Of a DNA stretch of 64,000 nucleotides, positions 17,579 through 26,583 are shown piece by piece. The notes under the pieces were generated by a model. It was not told where the DNA came from. It searched no databases and was given only the letters and a program-made list of their open reading frames with translations. The stretch covers positions 8,618,001 through 8,682,000 of the forward strand of contig NZ_CP034539.1 in assembly GCF_003963535.1 (NCBI RefSeq), in the 5' to 3' direction. A program made the position numbers and the translations under genes. How positions within the stretch are numbered: position 1 is the stretch's first letter; the number at the start of each line of letters is the position of its first letter. The stretch is from Streptomyces cyaneochromogenes (lineage in GTDB: Bacteria; Actinomycetota; Actinomycetes; Streptomycetales; Streptomycetaceae).

Positions 17579-19200
17579 CAGGCCTCCTCTGGGTCGGACG
17601 GGCCGACCGGTTGCGTCGGGTGGTCCGCGGTCTGCCGGCTGCGCAGGGCGTGGAAGTTCTCCACCGGCACCAGCGGCAGCAGCTTGCGGCCGGAGTCCTG
17701 CCCGACGGGGCCGTCCCCGCCCATCCCGGGCCCGCCGGCGTAGTCGAGGCTGCACCCCTGCGGGAGCGCCGACTCCTCCAGGCGCCGGGCGTCCCCGACT
17801 GCGGCCGTCGGAATCACGTACCGGTCCTCGTACTTGGCGATCGCCAGCAGCCGGTACATCTCCTCGATCTCGTAGGCACCCATGCCCACGGCGGCCGGCA
17901 CCGAAGGGTCCGGTTCCTCCCCGAGGTTGATCGCCCGCATGTACGAGCGCATCGCGGCGAGCCTGTCCAGCGAGGACCGCACGGGGCCGATGTCACCGGC
18001 GGTGAACAGCTCGGCCAGGTACTCCAGCGGGATGCGCAGGCTGTCGATCGCACCGAACAGGTTCCCGGCGTCCTCACCGTCGTGCCCGGTCTCCGACAGC
18101 GCGTCCACCACCGGGGAGAGCGGCGGGATGTACCAGACCATCGGCATCGTCCGGTACTCCGGGTGCAGCGGGAGCGCCACCCGGTACTTGCTGATCAGCG
18201 CGTGCACGGGGGAGCGGCGGGCCGCCTCCAGCCAGTCGTGCGGGATCCCCGCCTCCTCGCACGCCTGCCGCACCCGGGAGTCATCGGGGTCGAGGAAGAC
18301 GTCCAACTGCGCCTCGTACAGGGCCCGTTCGTCCCGGACCGAGGCGGCCGCCGTCACCTTGTCGGCGTCGTACAGCATCACCCCGAGGTAGCGCAGCCGG
18401 CCCACGCACGTCTCCGAGCAGACCGTCGGCCGGCCGATCTCGACGCGCGGATAGCACATCGTGCACTTCTCGGCCTTGCCGGTGCTGTGGTTGAAGTACA
18501 CCTTCTTGTACGGGCATCCCGTGACGCACATCTGCCAGCCCCGGCACCGGTCCTGGTCGACGAGGACGATGCCGTCCTCCGCCCGCTTGTACATCGCCCC
18601 CGAGGGGCACGAGGCCACGCAGGACGGGTTGAGGCAGTGCTCGCAGATGCGCGGCAGATAGAACATGAAGCTCTGCTCGAACTCGAACCGCACCTTGTCG
18701 GAGGCCTGTTTGCGGGCCCGATCGACCATCGGGTCGAAGTCGCCGTGGACGGGGGCACCGGCGAGGTTGTCGTCCCGGTTCGCCGACCACTCGATCTTCA
18801 TCGGCTTGCCGTCGAGCTGCGAGATCGGCGGGGCCACCGGGAAGTCGTCGCCCAGCGGGGCGTCGGTGAGGTTCTTGTAGTCGTACGTCCAGGGCTCGTA
18901 GTAGTCCTTGGTCTCCGGGAGTTCGGGGTTGGAGAAGATCCCGGCGAGCTTGCGGATCCGGCCGCCCGCCTTCAGCTTCAGCGCGCCCCGGCGGTTCAGC
19001 TCCCAGCCGCCGCGCCAGCGTTCCTGGTCCTCGTAGCGGCGTGGATAGCCCTGTCCGGGGCGGGTCTCGACGTTGTTGAACCAGACGTACTCCATGCCGC
19101 GCCGGCTGGTCCACGCCTGTTTGCAGGTGACCGAACACGTATGGCAGCCGATGCACTTGTCGAGGTTCATCACCATCGCTATCTGGGCCATCGGGCGCAT
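17578..19200 (-). CDS. narH: respiratory nitrate reductase beta subunit (iron-sulfur)
   Basis: A 540-residue electron-transfer subunit carrying four Fe-S clusters. The first cluster ligands are C16, C19, C22 and C26 (DKCIGCHTCSVTCKQAW). Further Cys groups are CEHCLNPSCVASCP and CRGWQMCVTGCPYKK, the latter with the Trp (GWQMC) that marks the 3Fe-4S site, and KCTMCYPRVE. The start MRPMAQ at 19200 shares a base with the narG stop (TGATG); an internal Met three codons on is possible. Length is normal. Confidence 0.96.
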   Translation of the reverse strand: MRPMAQIAMVMNLDKCIGCHTCSVTCKQAWTSRRGMEYVWFNNVETRPGQGYPRRYEDQERWRGGWELNRRGALKLKAGGRIRKLAGIFSNPELPETKDYYEPWTYDYKNLTDAPLGDDFPVAPPISQLDGKPMKIEWSANRDDNLAGAPVHGDFDPMVDRARKQASDKVRFEFEQSFMFYLPRICEHCLNPSCVASCPSGAMYKRAEDGIVLVDQDRCRGWQMCVTGCPYKKVYFNHSTGKAEKCTMCYPRVEIGRPTVCSETCVGRLRYLGVMLYDADKVTAAASVRDERALYEAQLDVFLDPDDSRVRQACEEAGIPHDWLEAARRSPVHALISKYRVALPLHPEYRTMPMVWYIPPLSPVVDALSETGHDGEDAGNLFGAIDSLRIPLEYLAELFTAGDIGPVRSSLDRLAAMRSYMRAINLGEEPDPSVPAAVGMGAYEIEEMYRLLAIAKYEDRYVIPTAAVGDARRLEESALPQGCSLDYAGGPGMGGDGPVGQDSGRKLLPLVPVENFHALRSRQTADHPTQPVGPSDPEEA

Positions 19201-22200
19201 CAGTACTCGACCTCCTGGCTGCGGCGGCGGATCACCGTCACCTCGTCGTGCTGGTTGCCCGTCGGGCCCAGGTAGTTGAACGCCCAGGACAGCTGGGCGT
19301 AGCCGCCGACGAGATGGGACGGCTTGAGGATGAGCCGGGTGAGCGAGTTGTGGATGCCGCCGCGCCTGCCGGTGGTCTCCGACTTCGGGACGGCGACCGT
19401 CCGCTCCTGCGCGTGGTGCATGTAGACGGTGCCCGGCGGCATACGGTGCGAGACGACCGCCCGGGCGACGACCACGCCGTTGCGGTTGACCGCCTCGATC
19501 CAGTCGTTGTCCACGACGCCGATCGCGTCCGCGTCCTGCGGGGACATCCAGATGTTCTGTCCGCCCCGGGAGAGGGCCAGCATGAACAGGTCGTCCTGGT
19601 ACTCGGAGTGGATGGACCACTTGTTGTGCGGGGTGAGATGACGCACCGTCACCTCCCGCTGGCCGTCCGGCCCGAGGCGCGGTTCGCCGAACAGCTTGTT
19701 CATGTCCAGCGGCGGCCGGTACACGGGGAGCGCCTCGCCGAGTTCGTGGATCCAGTCGTGGTCCAGGAAGAAGTGCTGGCGGCCGGTCAGGGTGTGCCAG
19801 GGCTTGAGGTGCTCGGTGTTGAGGGTGAAGGCGGTGTAGCGCCGGCCGCCCGCCTCGCTGCCCGACCACTCCGGTGAGGTGATGACCGGCACCGGGGCGG
19901 CCTGCGTGTCCGCGTACGTGACCCGCCTGCCCTCGTGCTCGGCCGCGAGGTGCGCCATCTCCTGCCCGGTGCGGGCCCCCAGTGTGCGCAAGCCCTGGGT
20001 GGCGAGACGGCCGTTGGTCGTGCCGGACAGGGCGAGGATGGTGTTCGCCGCCTTCACGGCCGTGTCGAGACAGGGGCGGCCGTCGGGCGTGACGCCGTTC
20101 AGGTGCCGAAGGTCCTCGACCTCCTCGTCAGGCTTCAGCGTGATGCCCTTGGCGGGCAGGCCGAGTTGCTCCACCAGCGGGCCGAGAGCGGTGAACTTGG
20201 CGCCGATCGCCGTGTAGTCCCGCTCCACCACGGTCAGGTTCGGCATGGTCCGGCCGGGCACGGGAGCGCATTCCCCGCGCTTCCAGTCCAGGACGACCCC
20301 GCCCGGCTGGGCGATCTCGCCCGGGGTGTCGTGCTGGAGCGGCGTCGCCACCAGATCCTTGCGTACGCCGAGATGGTCGACGGCCAGTTCGCTGAGCCGC
20401 TCGGCCAGCGCCCTGAACGTGTCGAAGTCGGTGCGGGCCTGCCACGGCGGGTCCACGGCCGGGGTGAAGGAGTGCACGTAGGGGTGCATGTCCGTGCTGG
20501 ACAGGTCGTGCTTCTCGTACCAGGTCGCGGCGGGCAGGACCACGTCCGACAGCAGCGTGGACGACGTCTGCCGGAAGTCCAGCGACAGCAGCAGGTCGAG
20601 CTTGCCCTCGGGCGCCTCCTCGCGCCAGGTCACCTCGCGCGGCCGTACGTCCTCGGGCGCCTCCTCGGCCCGGAGCGAGGAGTGCGTGCCCAGCAGATGC
20701 CGGGTGAAGTACTCCGCGCCCTTCGCCGACGAGCCCAGCAGGTTGGCCCGCCACAGCGTCAGCACGCGCGGCCAGTTCTCCGGGGCGTCCGGGTCCTCGC
20801 AGGCGAACTTCAGGGTGCCCGCCCGCAGTTCGGCCACCGCCCGTGCCACGGGATCGCCGAACACCTCGCCCAGCTCCAGCGGGTTGCGGTCGAAGGTCGG
20901 ATACGACGGCATCCACCCCGCCCGCGCCGACAGCGCGAGACAGTCCGCGCCCGTCATCCCCCGGAACCGGCCCGCACCGAGCGGCGAGGCGAGCACGTCG
21001 GCCCTGAACCGGTCGTAGCGCCACTGGTCGGTGTTGAGGAACCAGTACGCCGTGCCGATCATCTGGCGCGGTGGCCGCGACCAGTCCGACGCGGCCGCGA
21101 GCGTCGCCCAGCCGGTCGCCGGACGGCACTTCTCCTGGCCCACGTAGTGCGCCCAGCCGCCGCCGTTGCGGCCCTGGCACCCGGTGAGCTGGAGCAGGGC
21201 GAGGAGGGCGCGGTAGATCGTCTCGGAGTGGAACCAGTGGTTGGTGCCGGCGCCCATCAGGATCATGCAGCGGCCGTTGGACCGTTCGGCGGTCCGCGCG
21301 AACTCCCGCGCGATCCGCACGCACTTGGCGGCCGGGACGGAGGTGTGCGCCTCCTGCCAGGCGGGCGTGCCGGGCGCGGTGGCGTCGTCGTACGACGTGG
21401 GCCAGCGGCCCGGCAGCCCGGGCCGCGCCACCCCGTACTGCGCGAGCAGCAGATCGAAGACCGTCGTCACCAGGGGGCCGTGCGCCCCGCCGAGCTTCGT
21501 CGCCGGGACACCTCGCCGTACGACGTCCCCGTGCCCCTGCCCGTGCGCCCCGCCCTCGGTGTCGAAGCGGGGCAGCAGCACCGGGACACCGGCGGAGACC
21601 TCGCTCCCGTACAGGCTCAACCGCGGCCGTATCTCGCCGAGGTCCAGGTTCCACCGGCCCTTGCCCGAGTCGGCCCAGCGAAAGCCGAGCGAGCCGTTCG
21701 GTGCGACCGCGCGGCCCGACACCTCGTCCAGCACCACCGTCTTCCATTCGGCGCCCTCGCCCTCCTGCCCCAGATCCGAGGCGCGCAGGAACTTCGCGGG
21801 GACGTAGGCGCCGTCGCGTTCCTCCAGGGTGACCAGGAAGGGCAGGTCGGTGAACTGCCGTACGTAGTCCGCGAAGAACGGTGTCTCGCGGTCGACGAAG
21901 AACTCCTTCAGGACGACGTGGCCCATGGCGAGGGCCAGCGCGCCGTCCGTGCCGGGGTGCGGGTGGAGCCACTCGTCGGCGAACGTGGCGTTTTCGGCGT
22001 GGTCGGGGGCGACGACCACGACCTTCTGGCCCCGGTAGCGGGCCTCCGCCATCCAGTGCGCGTCGGGGGTGCGGGTCACCGGGACGTTCGAGCCCCACAT
22101 CATCAGATACGCCGCGTCCCACCAGTCGCCCGACTCCGGCACATCGGTCTGGTCGCCGAAGACCTGCGGGGAGGCCACGGGCAGGTCGGCGTACCAGTCG

Positions 22201-22892
22201 TAGAAGGAGAGCATCGGGGCGCCGATGAGGGAGTGGAAGCGGGCGCCCGCCGCGTGCGACACCATCGACATCGCGGGGATGGGGGAGAAGCCGGCGATGC
22301 GGTCGGGCCCGTACGTCTTGATGGTGTGCACATGGGCGGCGGCGACCAGTTCGACCGCCTCGTCCCAACTCGCCCGCACCAGGCCGCCCTTGCCGCGGGC
22401 CCGCTGGTAGCGGCGGCGGCGCTCGGGATCGTTCTGGATGTCCGCCCAGGCCAGGACGGGATCCCCCAGATGCCGTTTGGCCTCCCGGTACATCTCCAGG
22501 AGCACCCCGCGGACGTACGGGTAGCGGACCCGGGTGGGGGAGTAGGTGTACCAGGAGAAGGCCGCGCCGCGGGGACAGCCGCGGGGCTCGTACTCGGGGC
22601 GGTCGGGGCCGACGCTCGGGTAGTCGGTCTGCCGGGTCTCCCCGGTGATGATGCCGTCCCTGACGTACACCCTCCAGCGGCACGAGCCGGTGCAGTTCAC
22701 GCCGTGCGTGGAGTTCACGACCTTGTCGTGGCTCCAGCGGTCCCGGTGGAAGGCGTCCGCCTCGCGCCCGCCGGTCGGCGCGACGCTGTGCAGATCGGGC
22801 GCGGGCGTGCCCGGCCGGAAGAACCTCCCGGCCTTCAGCAGCGCCGCGCCCGGTTCGGCGGGCGCGGCGGGCGGTATCCGCGTGTCGGTCAC
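19200..22892 (-). CDS. narG: respiratory nitrate reductase alpha subunit
   Basis: The 1230-residue molybdenum catalytic subunit that reduces nitrate to nitrite with menaquinol electrons. The N-terminal FS0 cluster has the NarG-type H-x3-C-x3-C ligand set (H63, C67, C71). Downstream are RGCPRGAAFSWYTYS and the Mo-pterin regions (MWGSNVPVTRTPDAHW, LMGAGTNHWFHSET). The GTG start is set by gggagcg in the leader. narG leads a four-gene operon with 1-4 bp overlaps throughout. No NarK transporter or two-component regulator lies beside it. The upstream 340 bp contain a large inverted-repeat element. Confidence 0.97.
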   Translation of the reverse strand: MTDTRIPPAAPAEPGAALLKAGRFFRPGTPAPDLHSVAPTGGREADAFHRDRWSHDKVVNSTHGVNCTGSCRWRVYVRDGIITGETRQTDYPSVGPDRPEYEPRGCPRGAAFSWYTYSPTRVRYPYVRGVLLEMYREAKRHLGDPVLAWADIQNDPERRRRYQRARGKGGLVRASWDEAVELVAAAHVHTIKTYGPDRIAGFSPIPAMSMVSHAAGARFHSLIGAPMLSFYDWYADLPVASPQVFGDQTDVPESGDWWDAAYLMMWGSNVPVTRTPDAHWMAEARYRGQKVVVVAPDHAENATFADEWLHPHPGTDGALALAMGHVVLKEFFVDRETPFFADYVRQFTDLPFLVTLEERDGAYVPAKFLRASDLGQEGEGAEWKTVVLDEVSGRAVAPNGSLGFRWADSGKGRWNLDLGEIRPRLSLYGSEVSAGVPVLLPRFDTEGGAHGQGHGDVVRRGVPATKLGGAHGPLVTTVFDLLLAQYGVARPGLPGRWPTSYDDATAPGTPAWQEAHTSVPAAKCVRIAREFARTAERSNGRCMILMGAGTNHWFHSETIYRALLALLQLTGCQGRNGGGWAHYVGQEKCRPATGWATLAAASDWSRPPRQMIGTAYWFLNTDQWRYDRFRADVLASPLGAGRFRGMTGADCLALSARAGWMPSYPTFDRNPLELGEVFGDPVARAVAELRAGTLKFACEDPDAPENWPRVLTLWRANLLGSSAKGAEYFTRHLLGTHSSLRAEEAPEDVRPREVTWREEAPEGKLDLLLSLDFRQTSSTLLSDVVLPAATWYEKHDLSSTDMHPYVHSFTPAVDPPWQARTDFDTFRALAERLSELAVDHLGVRKDLVATPLQHDTPGEIAQPGGVVLDWKRGECAPVPGRTMPNLTVVERDYTAIGAKFTALGPLVEQLGLPAKGITLKPDEEVEDLRHLNGVTPDGRPCLDTAVKAANTILALSGTTNGRLATQGLRTLGARTGQEMAHLAAEHEGRRVTYADTQAAPVPVITSPEWSGSEAGGRRYTAFTLNTEHLKPWHTLTGRQHFFLDHDWIHELGEALPVYRPPLDMNKLFGEPRLGPDGQREVTVRHLTPHNKWSIHSEYQDDLFMLALSRGGQNIWMSPQDADAIGVVDNDWIEAVNRNGVVVARAVVSHRMPPGTVYMHHAQERTVAVPKSETTGRRGGIHNSLTRLILKPSHLVGGYAQLSWAFNYLGPTGNQHDEVTVIRRRSQEVEY

Positions 22893-22914
22893 AGGCGCTC
22901 CCTTGCTTGCCTTA

Positions 22915-23154
22915 GGGCCCGTCTGGCAAATTCCCGCCTGCCCCGCGGCGTCTGGCACGCACTCCCCCAGAGGGGGGACCCCCAGCCGCGTTGCCGAACC
23001 GCCCACGTGGCTCCTCCCCCACGCTCGAACCGGCTTCGCTCGGCTCGCGCGGGGGCACCCCCATCGAGGGCGCTCCGGCGCCTTGCGATGGCACGCACCA
23101 GACGCCGCGGGGCCCGCCCTTCGGGCGGACGACGGGAATTTGCCAGACGGGCCC
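22915..23154. repeat. 240-bp nested inverted-repeat element upstream of narG
   Basis: Perfect 22-bp outer arms (22915-22936 and 23133-23154, gggcccgtctggcaaattcc at the left) enclose a 16-bp inner pair (gccccgcggcgtctgg at 22940-22955 and its complement at 23098-23113). Between them are the CCCCCAG...ACCCCCAG motif (22964-22985) and cccccacgctcg..cggcttcgctcggctcgcg, both common in Streptomyces small intergenic repeats. It fills most of the 344-bp gap between narG and the methyltransferase gene. No open frame is present. It may be a MITE-like palindromic element. Confidence 0.75.
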
Positions 23155-23236
23155 TGGTCCGAACCTAGGGCGGGGCGCGGGAGCGCACCCCTTCACCGCA
23201 CCCGTACGGGTAACCGCCGCACGGCACCGGCGCGGA

Positions 23237-24052
23237 TCAGGGCTTGCGGGCGACCCCCGCGTAGACCGGCACGATGCCCTCGGCCTGGGCCGCCACGTCC
23301 ACCTGCTCCGGGCGCCAGCCGTACACGGGGATGACACCGGGGCCGAGCAGCTCCAGCCCTGCGAAGAAGCGCGAGAACTCGGCCAGTGACCGGGGGAAGA
23401 AGGGGGTGCCGCTGCGCCGGAAGTGGTTCGCCGCCTGCTCGATGGCCTCTGGGCTCAGGTCCGGGGTGACCTGGGACAGGATCAGATAGCTGCCCGGGGC
23501 GAGCGCGGCGACGTACTTCTCCAGCAGGCCGTACACGTCGTCGCCGTCGGGGTCCTCCCCCAGGTAGTGGGTGAGCGCGACCAGCGACAGCGCGACCGGC
23601 TCGGCGAAGTCCAGGGACTCGCCGGCCCGGCCCAGCAGGGTGTCGACGTCACGGACGTCGGCATGCACGTAGGTGGTGCTGCCCTCGGCGGAGCCGTGCA
23701 GCAGGGCCTCCGCGTGCCGCAGCACGATCGGGTCGTTGTCCGCGTACACCACCTTGGACTCCGCGGCGACTCCCTGCGCGACCTGGTGCAGGTTGGGCTC
23801 GGTGGGGATGCCCGTGCCGATGTCCAGGAACTGGCGTATCCCGGCCTCGGCGACGGTGCGTACGGCCCGGTGCATGAACCGACGGTTGGCGCGCGCCCCG
23901 CGCAGGACCGCGCCGTCCACGGCGAGGATCTTCCGGGCCAGCTCCTCGTCCACCGGGTAGTTGTCCTTGCCGCCCAGCCACCAGTCGTAGACGCGGGCCG
24001 GGTGCGGACGGCTGGTGTCGAGGCGGGTGGGCGCGGACTCGGATCCGGTCAT
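23237..24052 (-). CDS. SAM-dependent methyltransferase, DUF574/Methyltransf_19 family
   Basis: A 271-residue protein of the actinobacterial DUF574 methyltransferase family. Its signature is near the N-terminus (HPARVYDWWLGGKDNYPVDE), followed by the SAM-binding region FLDIGTGIPTEPNLHQVA and VVYADNDPIVLRHA. The start has a gaggag site upstream. Members commonly sit beside Scr1-type helix-turn-helix regulators, as here (next gene upstream on the same strand, 77 bp). The substrate is unknown. Confidence 0.9.
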   Translation of the reverse strand: MTGSESAPTRLDTSRPHPARVYDWWLGGKDNYPVDEELARKILAVDGAVLRGARANRRFMHRAVRTVAEAGIRQFLDIGTGIPTEPNLHQVAQGVAAESKVVYADNDPIVLRHAEALLHGSAEGSTTYVHADVRDVDTLLGRAGESLDFAEPVALSLVALTHYLGEDPDGDDVYGLLEKYVAALAPGSYLILSQVTPDLSPEAIEQAANHFRRSGTPFFPRSLAEFSRFFAGLELLGPGVIPVYGWRPEQVDVAAQAEGIVPVYAGVARKP

Positions 24053-24129
24053 GCGGTGTGTTCTCCTCGGGGCTCGTCTGTGGTCGTGGACAGGTCGTCG
24101 GCCGGGGCCGGAAGGTTGCCGTGCGCCGG

Positions 24130-24993
24130 TCAGACGTCCTCGCGGCACTCCCGCAGGATCGTTTTCGTGCGCTCGGCCGACGCGGCGGCCGTCGACATGT
24201 GGTCCAGGACCTCCAGGTGCGCGGCGACCTCCTTGCGGGAGTCCAGGTACAGGGCGCCGGTGAGGTACTCGGTGTAGACCATGTCGGGCAGCTCCGGCTC
24301 GGCGAACCGGAACAGGGAGAAGGGGGCGTACGTCCCCGGGTGCGGGCCGGAGGCGAACTCGGCGATCTGCAGCGTGACGCGGTCGCGCTCGGCGAACTCC
24401 AGGAGCTTGTCCAACTGCTCGCGCATCACCGCACCGTCGTCGCTCACCGGGCGCCGCAGCACCGTCTCGTCCATGATCACCCACAGGTGCGGCGGGTCGG
24501 GGCGCTCCAGCAGCCCCTGCCGTGCCATGCGCAGCGACACATGCCGTTCGATGGTCTCGGGTCCCGCCTGCCCGATCGTCCCGGCCGCCATCACCGCACG
24601 CGCGTAGCCCTCGGTCTGCAGCAGACCGGGCACGAAGTGCGGCTCGTAGGAGCGGATGATGCGGGCGGCGCCCTCCAGGCTCACGTAGAGGCTGAACCAG
24701 TCCGGCAGCACGTCGTGGAACCGCTGCCACCAGCCCGGCTGGTTGGCCTCCTCGGCCAGGGCGACGAAGGCGGCGGTCTCGTCCTCCGCGACGCCGTACG
24801 TCTCCAGCAGCACCTGTACGTACGGGATCTTCAGCGCGACCTCGGCCGTCTCCATCCGGCGTACGGTCGCCGCGGCCACGCGCAGTACGCGGGCTGCCTC
24901 GTCGCGCCCGAGGCCGGCCGCCTCCCGCAGTTCCTGCAGGCGCTTGCCGAGCACCACCTGGCCCACGGTGGGAGCGGGTCGTCGCTCACTCAC
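24130..24993 (-). CDS. Scr1-family helix-turn-helix regulator (DUF5753)
   Basis: 287 residues. An N-terminal XRE-type helix-turn-helix (LGKRLQELREAAGLGRDEAA, then RVAAATVRRME) is followed by the DUF5753 region (IRSYEPHFVPGLLQTEGYAR, then LRMARQGLL and MREQLDKLLEFAE). The family is described as toxin-antitoxin-like, with a small DUF397 partner normally adjacent. I see no DUF397 gene in either flank. The GTG start follows ggggagg. It probably regulates the methyltransferase downstream on the same strand. Confidence 0.88.
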   Translation of the reverse strand: MSERRPAPTVGQVVLGKRLQELREAAGLGRDEAARVLRVAAATVRRMETAEVALKIPYVQVLLETYGVAEDETAAFVALAEEANQPGWWQRFHDVLPDWFSLYVSLEGAARIIRSYEPHFVPGLLQTEGYARAVMAAGTIGQAGPETIERHVSLRMARQGLLERPDPPHLWVIMDETVLRRPVSDDGAVMREQLDKLLEFAERDRVTLQIAEFASGPHPGTYAPFSLFRFAEPELPDMVYTEYLTGALYLDSRKEVAAHLEVLDHMSTAAASAERTKTILRECREDV

Positions 24994-25088
24994 GCCACGC
25001 CTCCCCTACGCGCCGAAAGTACGGGCGCCATGTTACGGGGAAGCGGTGGGGTGGTCACTGTTGTGTGCCGGGTGCGGGTGCGTGGGGG

Positions 25089-25151
25089 CTGGTCGCGCCC
25101 ACGCGGCGGAGCCGCAGATCGATACAGCCCCGCGCCCCTGAGGGCGTTGCC
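25089..25151 (+). repeat. dispersed intergenic repeat, copy B
   Basis: About 63 bp, ctggtcgcgcccacgcggcg.. to ..gcgcccctgagggcgttgcc, matching copies near 798, 39340 and (inverted) 34201. It lies downstream of no gene on its own strand and upstream of a membrane protein gene. Confidence 0.75.
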
Positions 25152-25179
25152 CGCAGCCCGGTTGATTCGCCAGGTCCGC

Positions 25180-25196
25180 ATTACCTTGCGGGTAAT
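25180..25196. promoter_or_regulatory. ATTACC-N5-GGTAAT operator-like dyad
   Basis: An inverted repeat of six-base arms around a 5-base spacer (attacc ttgcg ggtaat), AT-rich against a GC-rich background. It lies 115 bp before the membrane protein gene at 25311, where a promoter is expected. The regulator gene convergent to that gene is a candidate ligand. Confidence 0.5.
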
Positions 25197-25310
25197 CGAC
25201 CCGGTCGCCGTCACACGGGATCGTGGAGTCACCGGGTTCCGGGGCGGCGCACTCCGTCCCGGAACCTCGGTCCGCCACCTCGACCCGACCCCGACGGAGG
25301 GTGATTCACC

Positions 25311-25736
25311 ATGTCCGCCACCTCGCTCGCCGCGCTCGCCCGGACCTCCGACCCGCAGACCGTGCTGCGCCGTTTCCTGGCCCTGGACGCGGTGGTGACA
25401 GGGGCGAACGGGATTGCCTACCTCGCCGTGTCCGGGCCGCTCGGCCGCCTCCTCGGTGTCGACTCGGGGCTGCTCCTCGGCCTCGGCGCCTTCCTCACGG
25501 TGTACGCGGCCGCCGTCGGGCTGCTCGCCTCCCGGGCCCGCCCTGCCGCGCTGCCGGTGCGTGCCGTGATCGAGGCCAACCTCGGCTGGGCCGCGCTGAG
25601 CATGGTCGCCCTCGCGGTGTGGCTGTCGCCGACCGCGGCGGGCGCGGTGTGGACCGTGCTGCAGGCGCTCACCGTCGCCGGGTTCGCCGTCTTGCAGTAC
25701 GCCGCACTGAAGGCCCGTCAGGGCATCAGCGACTGA
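25311..25736 (+). CDS. small integral membrane protein, four helices
   Basis: A 141-residue protein with about four hydrophobic segments (ANGIAYLAVSGPLGRLLGV, LLLGLGAFLTVYAAAVGLL, LGWAALSMVALAVWLSP, VWTVLQALTVAGFAVLQY). No motif identifies its job. A good ribosome site (cggagggtgattcacc) precedes the ATG. The 3' end overlaps the convergent MmyB-type regulator gene by 19 bp, a layout that suggests a regulator-target pair. Confidence 0.8.
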   Translation: MSATSLAALARTSDPQTVLRRFLALDAVVTGANGIAYLAVSGPLGRLLGVDSGLLLGLGAFLTVYAAAVGLLASRARPAALPVRAVIEANLGWAALSMVALAVWLSPTAAGAVWTVLQALTVAGFAVLQYAALKARQGISD

Positions 25737-26542
25737 AGGTACTTGACCGTCGACGGGTCGGCCGGGAGCAGCGTCTCGATGGCCAGCTCGGCGACGGTCA
25801 CGTCCATGGGGGTGTTGAACGTCGAGATGGAGGAGATGAAGGACAGGACGCGGCCCTCGTGCTCGATCTGCATCGGCAGCGCGAAGTACGGGACGGGCTC
25901 GGCCGGTTCGGCGGCGCGCGTCTCCTCCGGGACCGGGTACGCCGCCACCTCCTCGTACAGCCGGCGCAGCGGCTCGGAGCGGCGCAGCGCGATCTGCCGG
26001 TCCATCTGGGCGAGCAGATGCCCGCGCCACTCACGCAGGTTGCGGATGCGCGGCGCGAGGCCCTCCGGGTGCAGGGTCAGACGCATCGCGTTCAGCGGGG
26101 GCGTGAGGAGGTGTTCGGGGATGCCGTCGAGCAGCGTCAGGATGCCCCGGTTGGCGGCGTGGACGTTGTACATCGCGTCGACCACCAGGGCCGGGTAGGG
26201 CTCGTAGCCCTGGATGAGCCGCTCCATGCCCGCGCGCAGCGCGTCCAGCGCCGGGTCGTCCAGCGGGGTCTCCGGGTAGCGCGGGGCGTAGCCGGCGGCC
26301 AGCAGCAGCGCGTTGCGCTCCCGTACCGGCACGTCCAGGTGCTCGGCCAGCCGCAGCACCATCTCCTCGCTCGGTCGCGAACGACCCGTCTCGATGAAGC
26401 TGATGTGGCGCGCCGAGGAGTCCGCCCGCAGCGCCAACTCCAGCTGGCTGACTCGCCGTTGCTCGCGCCAGGCCCGCAGCAGGGGGCCGACGCCGTGGTC
26501 GGCGGGGGCGGGGGCGGCGGCGCCGGGCGGGACAATGGTCAT
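25718..26542 (-). CDS. helix-turn-helix regulator with MmyB-like ligand-binding domain
   Basis: 274 residues. An XRE-type helix-turn-helix (about 20-75: RRVSQLELALRADSSARHIS, FIETGRSRPSEEMVLRLAEH) is followed by the MmyB-like C-terminal PAS-type domain (YNVHAANRGILTLLDGI, then LREWRGHLLAQMDRQIALR, DPSTVKYLQSL). These regulators usually repress a neighbouring oxidoreductase or transporter gene and may bind fatty-acid-like ligands. Here the convergent membrane gene and the dyad at 25180 are possible targets. Confidence 0.88.
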   Translation of the reverse strand: MTIVPPGAAAPAPADHGVGPLLRAWREQRRVSQLELALRADSSARHISFIETGRSRPSEEMVLRLAEHLDVPVRERNALLLAAGYAPRYPETPLDDPALDALRAGMERLIQGYEPYPALVVDAMYNVHAANRGILTLLDGIPEHLLTPPLNAMRLTLHPEGLAPRIRNLREWRGHLLAQMDRQIALRRSEPLRRLYEEVAAYPVPEETRAAEPAEPVPYFALPMQIEHEGRVLSFISSISTFNTPMDVTVAELAIETLLPADPSTVKYLQSLMP

Positions 26543-26583
26543 GAGTACGACCGTAGTCGAGGGGCGCGCGCAATGAACGAGCC

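Larger units (their letters stand above)
24994..25310. other. 317-bp intergenic region with repeat and operator-like dyad
   Basis: Contains the dispersed repeat copy B (25089-25151), the ATTACC-N5-GGTAAT dyad (25180-25196) and the ribosome site of the following gene. No open frame with coding character was seen. Confidence 0.6.

Noticed and set aside
19935..23168. Long open frame (about 1077 codons) antisense to narG
   Set aside because: It shadows narG; its composition is repetitive and no motif is visible.
23237..23660. Direct control of the DUF574 methyltransferase by the nar-side inverted repeat
   Set aside because: The methyltransferase is transcribed towards the element, which lies beyond its 3' end, so promoter control is not plausible.
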